Assembly (NCBI RefSeq): GCF_004348675.1
Contig: NZ_SMKN01000004.1
Coordinates: forward strand, 1-64,000
DNA length: 64,000 bases
Reading direction: 5' to 3'
From: Micromonospora sp. KC606
Lineage (GTDB): Bacteria; Actinomycetota; Actinomycetes; Mycobacteriales; Micromonosporaceae
Shown: piece after piece, positions 33,880 through 42,900 of the stretch
Position numbering within the stretch: the stretch's first letter is position 1
Layout: each line of letters starts with the position of its first letter
Translations under genes and position numbers: made by a program
The notes under the pieces: model-generated
Told to the model about the DNA's origin: nothing
The model's input: the letters and a program-made list of their open reading frames with translations, nothing else
Database searches by the model: none

Positions 33880-35520
33880 TCACGTGGCCGCGGCGTACTC
33901 GACGGCAAACTCCTCGGCGAGCTTGTCGCCGCCGGCCTGCCTCCACTGGGTGACCGCGTCCTTCCAGGCGGACACCGGCTTGCGGCCGAAGACGATGGCC
34001 GACACGGCGTCGCCGACGATCCGGTTCAGCTCGGCTGCCTTTGTGCTCTGCGTCGCCGACCGCAGACCGACCGCGGGGTCGGCCACGCTCTTCGGCAGCA
34101 CCGCCTTCTCCCACTCGTGCACGGCACGGGCCGCCTCGGGCTGCCCCGGCAGGTACAGCACGGCCGGCGCGACCCCGATGTACTTGACTGGCAGGTTGGT
34201 GTTGTTCTCCGCGCCGGCCAGCGCGGTGGGCACGATGCCGCTGGCGTTCTTGGTGTAGTGCACTCCTTCGACGCCGTAGTTGGCCAGTTCGTACTCCGCG
34301 GTGCCGAACGGCGCGCTGAGGTAGTTGCAGACGCGTAGGAGCAGCTTGATCCGGTCGGGGCTGGCCTTCTTGAAGGCCACGTGGCCGAAGAAGCCGGTGC
34401 CGCGCCAGGGCGTCGGGTCCGGTCCGTACGGCCGGCCGAGGTCGAGCTGGAACCGGCCGTTGATCTTGGCAAGGGTGTTGGGGGCCACGGAGCCGAACCC
34501 GTCGGTGAGCGACAAGACGGTGCCGCTGTGCCAGAACGTCTGCAGGTCGGTGGCGCTGAGCGTGAGGCTGTCCGGATGGTAGGCACCGGCCTCGGCCAGG
34601 CGGCGCATGACTCCGATCGCCTCCTCGAACTGCCCGGTGGTGAGCGTGCTGACGAACTTCCCACCGTCCACCCGCCACTGGTTGGGCGCGCCGAGCGAAC
34701 CGGCATGGTAGGTGATCGCCCCGACACCCCCGAACAGGGATTTGGAGCCCCCGATGCCCCACCGCCGGCCGCCGGTGACCTTCCGCATCGCGGCGACGTA
34801 CCCCTCGGTGTCCCACTGGACCGGCACGTCGGCCTGGTTGAGGGCGGTACGGTTGACGAACAGGCTGTTGCCCGGCGCCGGCCGCTCCAGCGGCACGCCG
34901 TAGATCCGGCCGTTGATACGGCCCATGGCCTTCCAGGCGCGCGTCGGGATGTTGGCGAGGTTCGGGTAATCCCGTACCGCGTCGCCGCCGACCAGGTCGG
35001 AGATGTCGGCGCACTGCGCCTGGATGAACTCGGCCGCACGGGGTAGCGCCAGTTGGCTGAACATGATGATGTCCGGCAGGTCGTCGCCGGAGGCCATCAG
35101 CGTGGTCATCTTCTGGCTGTACTCGGCGTCGGGGACGACCACGATCTTCAGGTTGACGTTGAGCGCCTTGTTGACCGCCTGCCAGAACTGGTTGGCCTCC
35201 GCCGGTTTGGGCGGGGCGCCGTAGGTGATGACCATCGCGGTGATCTCGGAGCCGTCGCCGACGGTGTCGTTCACCGACCTGGCCACCTGCTGCGGGTAGG
35301 TCAGGTACAAGGGCTGCACGCCCTGGTCGTCTCCGGGCGCGTCCGGCGGCGGGCCGGAGAACGGCACGTGCGCGGGCCAGGGCACCAGATCCTTGCCCGC
35401 GTTGCCGACATCGCGTTTGGCGCCGTCACCACAACCGGTGAGCAGCGGTCCGGCGACACCGGCCAGCGCGCCCGCGCCGGCCAGCCTCAGCAACGACCGC
35501 CGGGGAAGATGAACAGCCAT
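33880..35520 (-). CDS. Extracellular solute-binding lipoprotein (LplA/YtcQ-like), Tat-type signal
   Basis: Protein of 546 aa, the length of the LplA/YtcQ group. The signal has twin arginines and a lipobox (LPRRSLLRLAGAGALAGVAGPLLTGC). The mature part contains MVITYGAPPKPAEANQFWQAVNKALNVNLKIVVVPDAEYSQKMTTLMASGDDLPDIIMF. It is followed in the opposite reading order by two LplB/LplC-type permeases (35549-37461), so it is the last gene of that operon. B. subtilis YtcQ-YteP-YtcP import RG-I disaccharides, which suggests the same cargo here. Ribosome site AGGAGGG. Confidence 0.93.
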   Translation of the reverse strand: MAVHLPRRSLLRLAGAGALAGVAGPLLTGCGDGAKRDVGNAGKDLVPWPAHVPFSGPPPDAPGDDQGVQPLYLTYPQQVARSVNDTVGDGSEITAMVITYGAPPKPAEANQFWQAVNKALNVNLKIVVVPDAEYSQKMTTLMASGDDLPDIIMFSQLALPRAAEFIQAQCADISDLVGGDAVRDYPNLANIPTRAWKAMGRINGRIYGVPLERPAPGNSLFVNRTALNQADVPVQWDTEGYVAAMRKVTGGRRWGIGGSKSLFGGVGAITYHAGSLGAPNQWRVDGGKFVSTLTTGQFEEAIGVMRRLAEAGAYHPDSLTLSATDLQTFWHSGTVLSLTDGFGSVAPNTLAKINGRFQLDLGRPYGPDPTPWRGTGFFGHVAFKKASPDRIKLLLRVCNYLSAPFGTAEYELANYGVEGVHYTKNASGIVPTALAGAENNTNLPVKYIGVAPAVLYLPGQPEAARAVHEWEKAVLPKSVADPAVGLRSATQSTKAAELNRIVGDAVSAIVFGRKPVSAWKDAVTQWRQAGGDKLAEEFAVEYAAAT

Positions 35521-35548
35521 GCGGTCCCTCCTCTCTAGAGGGTGTCAG

Positions 35549-36427
35549 TCATGCCTTGAGGGCCCCGGTGAGGACACCCTTGACGAAGTAACGCTGCAGG
35601 AACGGATAAACGAGCACGATGGGCGCGGTGGCGAGCACGACCACCGCCATCTGTGTCGACTGTGGCGCGGCGGTCGCCACCGCCTCCCCGGTCATGTCGG
35701 CTCCACCGGTCACGTACTGCCGCAGGACCGTGCCGATCGGCCACTTCGACTGGTCGTTGAAGTAGATGATCGCCTCGAAAAACCGGTTCCAGTACGCCAC
35801 CGCGTAGAACAAACCGATGACCGCCAGCACCGCCTTGGACAGGGGCAGCACCACCCGCCACAGGATGGCCAGGTCCCCGGCGCCGTCGATGCGCGCCGCC
35901 TCCAGCAACTCGGCCGGAATCGACTGGAAGAAGCCGCGCATCACGACCAGATTGAAGACGTTCACCAGGAACGGCAGGATCAGCGCGGCGTACTGGTCGA
36001 ACAGTCCGGTGGTACGCACCACCAGGAACAGCGGGATCATTCCCGGCGGGAAGAGAAAGGTGAACAGGATCAGCAGCAGGACCGGCCTGCTCCCGTAGAC
36101 GCCCGGCCGGCTGAGCGCGTACGCCAGGAAGACCGTGCAGGTCAGGCTCAACGCCGTGCCGACGAACGTGACACCCGCGCTCACCAGCAGGGCGCGCGTC
36201 ACGACGCCGCCGTCGAGGATCTCCGCGTACGCGTCGAAGGTGATCCGCTGCGGCCACACCACCCAGCCGCCGTTGGCGATCACGTCCTGCGGCGCGGCGA
36301 GGCTGGTCGCCACGACAGTCCAGAGCGGGAACAGCACCAGCAGCACGACCACGGCGAGCGCGAACGCCTTCGCCGCCCGGATGGCCGGCCCGGGTCGCCC
36401 CTGCCAGGCCGGGTACGAATGCTTCAT
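35549..36427 (-). CDS. ABC transporter permease (LplC/YtcP-like)
   Basis: Protein of 292 aa, six TM segments, EAA loop SIPAELLEAARIDGAGDLAILWRVVLPLSKAV, C-terminal FVKGVLTGALKA tail as in YtcP. It overlaps the stop of the upstream permease by 4 bases (ATGA). It is part of the second sugar importer. Confidence 0.94.
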   Translation of the reverse strand: MKHSYPAWQGRPGPAIRAAKAFALAVVVLLVLFPLWTVVATSLAAPQDVIANGGWVVWPQRITFDAYAEILDGGVVTRALLVSAGVTFVGTALSLTCTVFLAYALSRPGVYGSRPVLLLILFTFLFPPGMIPLFLVVRTTGLFDQYAALILPFLVNVFNLVVMRGFFQSIPAELLEAARIDGAGDLAILWRVVLPLSKAVLAVIGLFYAVAYWNRFFEAIIYFNDQSKWPIGTVLRQYVTGGADMTGEAVATAAPQSTQMAVVVLATAPIVLVYPFLQRYFVKGVLTGALKA

Positions 36428-37461
36428 CGCTGGTACACCCCCTGCTCGCCGAGCCGGTGCGCGACCTTGTTCGCCGTGTAGACGAGCGCGACGCCGATGA
36501 CGCCCTTGAACAGGCCGGCCGCGGCCGCGTAGCCGAACTCGCCGTTGGCGAAGCCGGTGAAGTACACGAACGTGTCGAGCACCTCCCCCACCTCCGGGCC
36601 GACCGCCTGCCGTTGCAGGAAGAACTGCTCGAAGCCGACGTCCAGGAACTCGCCGAGCCGCAGCACGACCAGCAGCACGAGGACCGGCCGGATGCCCGGC
36701 AGCGTCACGTGCCACAGCCGCCGCCACCAGCCGGCACCGTCCAACGCCGACGCCTCGTACTGTTGCTCGTCCACCTGCGACAACGCGGCGAGGAAGATGA
36801 TGGTGGCCCAGCCGCACTCCTTCCAGAGCACCTGCGCGACGACCAGCGGCTTGTACGCGTCCGGGTTGCCGATGACATGGATGGAGCCCAGGCCCAGATC
36901 GCCGAGCCATCCGTTGACCACGCCGGCGCCGCCGAGCATGTGCTGGAACAACGCCACGACGATCACCCAGGACAGGAAGTGCGGCAGGTACACCACACTC
37001 TGCACGAACCGCCTGACGACGTCACCGACCAGGCTGTGCAGCAGCAGCGCCAGGGCCAGCGGCGCGGGGAAGAAGAAGACGAGCTGGAGCGCGGCGATCA
37101 CCACGGTGTTGCGGACAGCGTTCCAGAAGCCCGGATCGCCGAACATCTGCTGGAAGTTCGCCAGCCCGACCCATTCGCTGCCCGCGATGCCCAGGAACGG
37201 CACATAGTCCAGGAAGGCCAGCGTGTTGCCGAACAGCGCTCCATAGTGGAAGACCACGAAGTAGGCCACGCCGGGGACCATCAACAGCAGCAGCAGTCGA
37301 TCCCGCCGGATCCGCTGGCGATGGCCCCGCCGCGCCCCGGGTCGGACGCCCCGGTCACCGCGGCCCGCGGGGGCCGTGGGACGCCGCCCGACGTCGGACG
37401 ACCGCTGTGCATCGATCGCGCTCACGTCGGCGGCCCCTCCCGTGACCGTGACCTTCGTCAT
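36424..37461 (-). CDS. ABC transporter permease (LplB/YteP-like)
   Basis: Protein of 345 aa with a charged N-terminal stretch of about 60 residues and six TM segments (RLLLLLMVPGVAYFVVFHYGALFGNTLAFLDY). The family feature EWVGLANFQQMFGDPGFWNAVRNTVVIAAL and EAA-like loop EQQYEASALDGAGWWRRLWHVTLPGIRPV are clear. It is the first gene of the operon, behind the LacI-type site at 37486-37498. The start is uncertain: the ATG at 37461 and a TTG at 37473 both lack a good ribosome site. Confidence 0.92.
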   Translation of the reverse strand: MTKVTVTGGAADVSAIDAQRSSDVGRRPTAPAGRGDRGVRPGARRGHRQRIRRDRLLLLLMVPGVAYFVVFHYGALFGNTLAFLDYVPFLGIAGSEWVGLANFQQMFGDPGFWNAVRNTVVIAALQLVFFFPAPLALALLLHSLVGDVVRRFVQSVVYLPHFLSWVIVVALFQHMLGGAGVVNGWLGDLGLGSIHVIGNPDAYKPLVVAQVLWKECGWATIIFLAALSQVDEQQYEASALDGAGWWRRLWHVTLPGIRPVLVLLVVLRLGEFLDVGFEQFFLQRQAVGPEVGEVLDTFVYFTGFANGEFGYAAAAGLFKGVIGVALVYTANKVAHRLGEQGVYQR

Positions 37462-37485
37462 CGGCCGTACCAAGGTGGGACGAAG

Positions 37486-37498
37486 ATAAAGCGCTTAC
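37486..37498. promoter_or_regulatory. LacI-type operator before the LplBC/SBP operon
   Basis: ATAAAGCGCTTAC, minus strand GTAAGCGCTTTAT, with a perfect AAGCGCTT centre, 25 bases before the permease start. Confidence 0.6.
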
Positions 37499-37554
37499 GT
37501 GTGCGAGTCAACCACTGGACCTTGTCCGCTCTCGATACGTAGGCTCTTCCACGG

Positions 37555-37566
37555 GTAACCGTTTAC
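37555..37566. promoter_or_regulatory. LacI-type operator before the dehydrogenase gene
   Basis: GTAACCGTTTAC, a near-palindrome (5 of 6 pairs) 29 bases before the GTG start. It is nearly the same as GTAACCGTTTTC in front of lacI. Confidence 0.6.
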
Positions 37567-37594
37567 ATCGACGAGCTCGACCGGAGGTCGGTCC

Positions 37595-38602
37595 GTGCCG
37601 GAACGCCGTGTCGCGCTGCTCGCCATGCAGCCCTGGGCGCTGCCCGACCTCTTCCCGCCGGACCTGCTGAACCGGCTGCGGGCACTGGTGCGGCTCCCGT
37701 CGGACACCGCCCTCACGTCGTTCCAGACGGTGGAGGCCACCGCCGCGCTGCGCGACGTGGACGTCCTGGTGACCGGCTGGGGCTGCCCGCGTATCGACGA
37801 CGCCGTGCTGGCCGCGGCGCCGCGACTCGGTGCCGTCATCCACGCCGCCGGCTCGGTGAAGGGACACGTCGACCCGGTGGTGTTCGCCCGGGGCATCGCC
37901 GTCTCGTCGGCCGCGCAGGCGAACGCGGTGCCGGTCGCCGAATACACAGTCGCCGCTCTGGTCTTCGGCGCCAAACGGGTGCTTTCCCGCGCCCACTGGT
38001 TCGCCCACGACCGCACCGCCGGTGACTGGCGCTCCGGCGCCGACACCGGGCTCTACCGGCGCACGGTCGGAGTCATCGGCGCCTCTCGCACCGGCCGGCT
38101 CGTCCTGGATCGGCTGCGGAGCTACGACGTGCGACTACTCCTGGCCGACCCGTACCTCACCGCCCAACAGGCCCGCGCCCTCGGCGCCGAGCTGGTCGAC
38201 ACCGACGAGCTGTGCCGGCGCGCCGACCTGGTCAGCCTCCACGCGCCGGCACTGCCACAGACCCGCCACCTGCTCGACGCCCGGCGGCTTGCCCTGCTCC
38301 GGGACGGCGCCGTGCTGATCAACACCGGCCGGGGGTCGCTGGTGGACACCGCCGCCCTCACGGCCCACTGCGTCACGGGCCGCATCGAGGCCGTGCTCGA
38401 CGTCACCGACCCCGAACCGCTGCCGATCGACCATCCGCTCCTGCGCCTACCCAACGTGCTGGTCACCCCGCACCTGGCCGGATCGCAGGGACACGAGCTG
38501 CGGCGCGTGGGCGAGTTCGCGGTGGCAGAGGTCGGGCGCCTGGTCCGCGGCGAGCCGCTGCTCGGCACCATCCACAGCGCGGATCTGCACCGAATCGCGT
38601 AG
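37595..38602 (+). CDS. D-isomer-specific 2-hydroxyacid dehydrogenase
   Basis: Protein of 335 aa with the D-2-hydroxyacid dehydrogenase plan: substrate domain split around a Rossmann domain (TVGVIGASRTGRLVLDRLRSYDVRLLLADPY), catalytic Arg in LINTGRGSLVDTAAL, Glu in DVTDPEPLPIDHPLLRLPNVLVTPHLAGS, whose His completes the site. The NAD-binding Gly motif reads GASRTG, with Ser and Arg instead of the usual GxGxxG spacing. Placement behind a LacI-type operator suggests reduction or oxidation of a keto- or hydroxy-acid made from galacturonate or rhamnose. GTG start with GGAGG 9 bases before. Confidence 0.9.
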   Translation: MPERRVALLAMQPWALPDLFPPDLLNRLRALVRLPSDTALTSFQTVEATAALRDVDVLVTGWGCPRIDDAVLAAAPRLGAVIHAAGSVKGHVDPVVFARGIAVSSAAQANAVPVAEYTVAALVFGAKRVLSRAHWFAHDRTAGDWRSGADTGLYRRTVGVIGASRTGRLVLDRLRSYDVRLLLADPYLTAQQARALGAELVDTDELCRRADLVSLHAPALPQTRHLLDARRLALLRDGAVLINTGRGSLVDTAALTAHCVTGRIEAVLDVTDPEPLPIDHPLLRLPNVLVTPHLAGSQGHELRRVGEFAVAEVGRLVRGEPLLGTIHSADLHRIA

Positions 38603-38964
38603 CCAGGCGATTCCGCCGGGTTCCCGCGCGCCGACAGCTTTGCAAGGTCGCCCTCGGCCACATAGGTCAAGGGCAGTCCGCTCCTCGTCGAGCATCTGCC
38701 CTCGATGTCCTCGGGTGCGCTGCTCAACCACGCGAGAGTCGTCGGTTGTCATTCGTCAGTGCTCGGCAATAAACCCCGGGTCTCCGCAAGTGTTACTGAC
38801 CGAACGGTGGATGCAGCGGGGCCAGCCCATCACCGCGCAGACTCCTCGTGGCGGGGACGATTGGCTGTGCCCAGCCACGCACGAATGGACGTGTCCAGCG
38901 GCGACAAGGCCACCGACGAGGTCTTGGCCTGGCAGTGAAGGCCCGCCACGCCTACTGCGCTGAT
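38603..38964. other. 362-bp gap, no gene seen
   Basis: The region lies between the dehydrogenase stop and the sulfotransferase stop. It has a somewhat lower GC content around 38,740-38,810, and no reading frame with family features on either strand. Confidence 0.5.
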
Positions 38965-39855
38965 CTATGGCTGCCGATGCAGCCACGCCAAGAGGTCTGG
39001 TGGGGCCAGCTGCGCAGTGCGTTCGTGGTAGCTGTTGAGCTCCTCGGCACTGAGCACGTCGCGGCCGGCACCCGAGCGGCCCGCGCGGAAGAAGGCGCGA
39101 TGGTCTTTGAGCACGCCACCGCTGTCCGGTGCCAGATCGCTGGCCCGCTGCCTCATCCGGTCGAAGCTGGCGGCCCGCACCAGCTCCGGCCACAGGCCGG
39201 CGGGCACACCGATGTCCAGCCAGGCCGCGATGCGCTGCATCTCGGCACCCAGGTCGCTACGCAGGTCGTCATAGTGCACCAGCAGTACGTTCGGCTCATG
39301 ACGGCGTTGCCAGGCGTCCCGCAGGTGCCACATCACGCCGGGCAGCGAGTCCAGCGCCTGGCGCGGATCGGGGTCGCCTGCGATCCAGTCCAGCAGCCAC
39401 GGATGCAGTGGCCTCCGCACCGGTTCCGGTTCGCTTGGCGGCGGCGCGCCGGTGAGCTGACGCAGGCGGCCACGGTCGATGTTGTCGCCCTGGTGGTACA
39501 GCGACACGGCCATGTCCAGAGGGTGGCGCGCCACCACGATGAATGCCACTCGCGCGTCGAACGGTACACCGTCGAGCGGGGTGTGGGTCTTGATGAAGCG
39601 TCGATGCTGCTGGGCCGCGAGATGGTCGTAGACCTGCTGCTGAGGAACGACCAGCCAGTCCAGCCAAGGCGACAGGTGCGGCAGTGCCGCTGGCAGGTCG
39701 GCGGTCCGAAGGACCAGCAGGGCGCAGATCATCTGCATCCAGGTGGTGCCGCTCTTGGAGCGGGTGCTGATAACGATGTCGCCGGGCCGGAACGCGAAGT
39801 CGAGCCAACGGGCGCTGTCCTCGTCGGCGGAGCGATAACGCACTGGGGTAGGCAT
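38965..39855 (-). CDS. Sulfotransferase (Sulfotransfer_1 type)
   Basis: Protein of 296 aa. The 5'-phosphosulfate-binding loop is STRSKSGTTWMQMICALLV near residue 30, and the 3'-phosphate-binding segment is VAFIVVARHPLDMAVSLYHQGDNI. The C-terminal RAGRSGAGRDVLSAEELNSYHERT resembles the GxxGxxK motif region (here GRSGAGRD). It transfers sulfate from PAPS to a hydroxyl of a small molecule, perhaps a natural product; the acceptor is unknown. It stands alone beside a broken peroxidase gene, so recent gain is possible. Confidence 0.9.
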   Translation of the reverse strand: MPTPVRYRSADEDSARWLDFAFRPGDIVISTRSKSGTTWMQMICALLVLRTADLPAALPHLSPWLDWLVVPQQQVYDHLAAQQHRRFIKTHTPLDGVPFDARVAFIVVARHPLDMAVSLYHQGDNIDRGRLRQLTGAPPPSEPEPVRRPLHPWLLDWIAGDPDPRQALDSLPGVMWHLRDAWQRRHEPNVLLVHYDDLRSDLGAEMQRIAAWLDIGVPAGLWPELVRAASFDRMRQRASDLAPDSGGVLKDHRAFFRAGRSGAGRDVLSAEELNSYHERTAQLAPPDLLAWLHRQP

Positions 39856-39976
39856 TTCCAGCAGCCTAGAGAGTCGACACAACAGGCACCGCTCAATATC
39901 CGCCTGCCGAAAATCAGCGCCATCGGTCGCGAGTCCGGCTAGCGTCCGGGCGGGTCGCTCGCGGCCATCCGGGCAG

Positions 39977-40105
39977 ACCGGCGACACCCCCATCCAGCGC
40001 CGCCTCGCCGGACGCGACCTGCTCAACGAGTGGACCGCCCCGATCGGCTCCGCCGTCTTCGCGATCCCGCCCGGCTGCCCCGAGGGCGGCTGGATCGGCG
40101 TGCTC
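39977..40105 (+). pseudogene. Dyp-type peroxidase C-terminal fragment
   Basis: Reading from 39977 gives TGDTPIQRRLAGRDLLNEWTAPIGSAVFAIPPGCPEGGWIG. This closely resembles the C-terminal end of Dyp-type haem peroxidases (pattern RRL...D.LNEY..H.GSA.FA.PPG...GGY.G). There is no start or upstream domain, and the frame runs on into unrelated sequence. It is the relic of a deleted gene, abutting the end of cbiO. Confidence 0.6.
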
Positions 40106-40126
40106 GGGTGGTGCCGGTGCCGGTGG

Positions 40127-40969
40127 TCAGGTTGCCCGCTCCGGTTCGCCGGTGAGCAGTGCGGCGAGTTCGGCGGCGGTACGGGGCCGGCTTCCGGCCA
40201 GGCCGGGGGTCCGGTCGAGGAGCCGGTGCACCAGGGGGGCCCAGGCGGGCGACAGGTACGCCGCTGCGAGCAGGCCCGGGTCGGCCAGTCCTTCGGCTGC
40301 CGGCACGGTGCGCACACCACCGCCGGTGACCACAGCCACCGTGTCCGCCCAGCGGAAGGCGAGGTCGACGTCGTGGGTGGACAGCACCACCGTCGTGCCG
40401 CCGGCGTACAGGTCGTCCAGGGTGCGCAACAACTCCTCCACGCCGACCGGATCGAGCCCGGCGGTCGGCTCGTCGAGGATGAGCAGCCGGGGTCGCATCG
40501 CGACCGCGCCGGCGATGGCCACCCGCTTGCGCTGGCCGTAGGAGAGCAGGTGGGTGGGGCGGTCGGCGACCGAGGTCACGCCGAGCGCCGCGAGCGCCTG
40601 GTCGCAGCGCTGCCGGACCTGTTCGGGGGGCAGCCCGAGGTTGACCGGTCCGAAGGAGACGTCCTGCCGGACACTGGCGGAGAAGAGCTGGTCGTCCGGG
40701 TCCTGCACCACCAGTTGCACCTGCTGGCGGACCGCCCGCAGGCCGGCCCGCGTGTGCCGCACCCGGCTGCCGGCGACGGCGACATGGCCGGAGCGGGGCG
40801 TCAACGAACCGGCCGCCAGCCGGAACAGGGTCGTCTTGCCGCCGCCGTTGGGCCCGACCACGGCCAGCCGCCGGCCCGCCTCGACGCGGAAATCGGCGCC
40901 GGTCAGGACCGGTCGGTCCGGCTGGTAGGCGAAGTGCACCCCGGAGAACTCCAGCAGCGGGCCGGTCAC
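40127..40969 (-). CDS. cbiO: Cobalt ECF/ABC transporter ATPase
   Basis: Protein of 280 aa with Walker A GPNGGGKTT, Q-loop VVQDPDDQLFSASVRQDVSFGP (typical of CbiO/EcfA), signature LLSYGQRKRVAIAGAVAM, Walker B LLILDEPTAGLD and the switch His in VVLSTHDVDLA. The signature replaces the usual LSGGQ with LSYGQ, as often seen in CbiO. The GTG start overlaps the cbiQ stop (GTGA). It is the last gene of cbiMNQO. Confidence 0.95.
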   Translation of the reverse strand: MTGPLLEFSGVHFAYQPDRPVLTGADFRVEAGRRLAVVGPNGGGKTTLFRLAAGSLTPRSGHVAVAGSRVRHTRAGLRAVRQQVQLVVQDPDDQLFSASVRQDVSFGPVNLGLPPEQVRQRCDQALAALGVTSVADRPTHLLSYGQRKRVAIAGAVAMRPRLLILDEPTAGLDPVGVEELLRTLDDLYAGGTTVVLSTHDVDLAFRWADTVAVVTGGGVRTVPAAEGLADPGLLAAAYLSPAWAPLVHRLLDRTPGLAGSRPRTAAELAALLTGEPERAT

Positions 40970-41709
40970 GAGGCTGCCCTTACAAGGACGGTGGCAGCGA
41001 CGATCGTCACCAGCAACCCCACGGTCGACGCCACGAACGACGGCGACACCCGCAGCGCCTCCACCTGCACCGCGAGCGATCCGGTGTAGCCCCGCAACGC
41101 CACCCCCTCCTCCAGCCTGCGCGCCCGGTGGAAGGCCCGGACGAACACCGCGCCCGCCTGCCCGGCAAGCGACCGGTAGGCGGTGTGCCAGGTCCGGAAC
41201 CCGAGCCGCGCCGCCTGCGCCTCGCGGACCGCACGCGCGCTGTCCATGAGCAGGAACAGCATCCGGTACGTCAGCGCGGCGACCTCGGTGACCGCCGGGG
41301 GGATCCCCAGCCGGTGCAGCCGGGGCAGCACGTCGGACAGCGGCGTGGTGGCGCTGAACAGCAGCAGGCAGGCCAGCGCCGCCACCGACCGGCCGGCGGT
41401 CTGCGCCGCCAGCGCGGGACCGGCCGGATCGACGGACAACCGCGCCGGCGCCGGCATCGTCACCAACAGCGGCACCGTCGAGGTCGCCACGAACAGCAGC
41501 GGCACCCGTGCCGCCCGCAGCACCACGGCCGGCGACACCCGGGCGGGCCCGACCAGCAGCACCGCGGCCACCGCGCCGGACAGCGCCGCGCCCGGCCACG
41601 GGGGCAGACTCACCGCGCAGACCAGCAGCCCGAGGGCCAGTAACGCCTTCTCGGCCGGGTGCCGCGAACGCCACCGTCCGGTGTGCGCCGCGACGTCGAG
41701 GGCGAACAT
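40966..41709 (-). CDS. cbiQ: Cobalt transporter transmembrane subunit
   Basis: Protein of 247 aa with about five TM helices. The EcfT/CbiQ cytoplasmic motifs are present: Ala-Arg-containing AARLGFRTWHTAYRSLAGQAGAVFVRAFHRARRLEEGVALRGYTG, the coupling helices that contact the ATPase. It begins directly after the cbiN stop. Confidence 0.94.
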   Translation of the reverse strand: MFALDVAAHTGRWRSRHPAEKALLALGLLVCAVSLPPWPGAALSGAVAAVLLVGPARVSPAVVLRAARVPLLFVATSTVPLLVTMPAPARLSVDPAGPALAAQTAGRSVAALACLLLFSATTPLSDVLPRLHRLGIPPAVTEVAALTYRMLFLLMDSARAVREAQAARLGFRTWHTAYRSLAGQAGAVFVRAFHRARRLEEGVALRGYTGSLAVQVEALRVSPSFVASTVGLLVTIVAATVLVRAAS

Positions 41710-42030
41710 CTACTCGCGGGGCTGCTCGGCTGCGGCGTCCCGCTGCCGCTGCCGGGTCCGGGCAACTCCGAAGTAGTAGCCGAGGAACCCCGCGCCCAGC
41801 GCGGCCTGGAGCGCGAACAGCGCCGACTCCACCTCGCCCGACGGGGGTTCGTAGATCGGGGCGAACCAGGGCTCGTAGTCCGGGTGGTCGTCCACGATGG
41901 CCTGCTCGGCGAGCGCGTCCGACCCGGCGAAGGGTTCCTTCCCCGCTCCGAGTCCGAGCGCCAGCGGCGTCACCGCCAGGGCAAGCACCGCCAGCAGCAG
42001 CAGAACGTTGACCCGGGAGAAGCGCTTCAT
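41710..42030 (-). CDS. cbiN: Cobalt transport protein CbiN
   Basis: Protein of 106 aa with two TM helices (residues about 8-28 and 70-90) around an extracytoplasmic loop: [58 protein letters not shown]. This is the classical CbiN pattern; it helps load CbiM with Co(II). Its ATG overlaps the cbiM stop. Confidence 0.95.
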   Translation of the reverse strand: MKRFSRVNVLLLLAVLALAVTPLALGLGAGKEPFAGSDALAEQAIVDDHPDYEPWFAPIYEPPSGEVESALFALQAALGAGFLGYYFGVARTRQRQRDAAAEQPRE

Positions 42031-42710
42031 GCCCGCACCTCGTCCGTCGGCCTCGACAGCACACCGAGCCGGCGCAGGTCGTCTCCGCTGGTACGGGTCA
42101 GCAGGCGGATCACCAGCACCGACAGCAGCCCCTCACTGACGGCCAACGGGAGCTGGGTCACGGCGAAGATCCCGCCGAACTTCGCCAGCGCGCCGGCGAA
42201 CCCGGTCGACGGGTCCGGGAACGCCAGTGCCAGCTGGGCGCTGGTGACGCAGTAGGTGGCCAAATCGCCGAGCGCAGCGGCGGCGAAGACCGCGACGTCC
42301 AGACCGCCGCCGGCCCGGCGGATCAGCGCGTAGAGCCCGTACGCCACCCAGGGCCCGACGACCGCCATCGAGAAGACGTTGGCGCCGAGGGTGCTCAGCC
42401 CGCCGTGGGCCAGCAGCACCGCCTGGAACAGCAGCACGATGCCGCCCAGCACGCTCATCACCGGTGGTCGGAACAGCACCGCCCCCAACCCGGTGCCGGT
42501 CGGGTGCGAGCATGAGCCCGTCACCGACGGGATCTTCAAGGCGGACAGCACGAACGTGAACGCGCCCGCCGCTCCGAGCAGCAGTTTCGTCTCCGGATCC
42601 TGCCGGACCTGCCGGACCAGGGCCCGGCTGCCGTGGACAACGAACGGTGCGGACACCGCGAACCACGCCGCGGCCTGCACCGGGGGTAGATACCCCTCGG
42701 CGATATGCAT
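42027..42710 (-). CDS. cbiM: Cobalt transporter substrate-binding subunit
   Basis: Protein of 227 aa with seven TM helices. The N-terminus [16 protein letters not shown] contains the metal-binding Met-His pair, and [28 protein letters not shown] with the conserved His is a hallmark of CbiM. It takes up Co(II) for cobalamin synthesis. Expression is likely controlled by the cobalamin riboswitch just upstream; GAGGAAGG serves as ribosome site. Confidence 0.96.
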   Translation of the reverse strand: MHIAEGYLPPVQAAAWFAVSAPFVVHGSRALVRQVRQDPETKLLLGAAGAFTFVLSALKIPSVTGSCSHPTGTGLGAVLFRPPVMSVLGGIVLLFQAVLLAHGGLSTLGANVFSMAVVGPWVAYGLYALIRRAGGGLDVAVFAAAALGDLATYCVTSAQLALAFPDPSTGFAGALAKFGGIFAVTQLPLAVSEGLLSVLVIRLLTRTSGDDLRRLGVLSRPTDEVRA

Positions 42711-42754
42711 CGACGACCTTCCTCTCCAGCACCTCGTGGATGAGATCACCTGTC

Positions 42755-42900
42755 AAGGCCGGTCTCCTGGCTTCCGGATCAACGCTCGCTCCGGCCTTCC
42801 CAGGCCCGGATGGGCCCAGTGGCGTCGTCGGAGATCGCTACCCGGTCACAGTGGCGAGGGCCGCGCCGGTTCCTCACCGGCTTCCCGTGCACCTTGACGG
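42755..42900 (-). promoter_or_regulatory. Cobalamin riboswitch of cbiMNQO
   Basis: On the minus strand the canonical elements appear in order: CGGGAAGCCGGTGAGGAACC, GGCCCTCGCCACTGTGA, CCTGGGAAGGC, GAGCGTTGATCCGG and the B12 box GGAAGCCAGGAGACCGGC ending at about 42757. It would shut off cobalt import when adenosylcobalamin is plentiful, probably by hiding the ribosome site about 35 nt downstream. The 300 bp between this element and the nrd promoter hold no gene. Confidence 0.93.

Noticed and set aside
38705..38938. Short frames in the gap before the sulfotransferase
   Set aside because: No ribosome site or recognisable protein; composition fits non-coding DNA.
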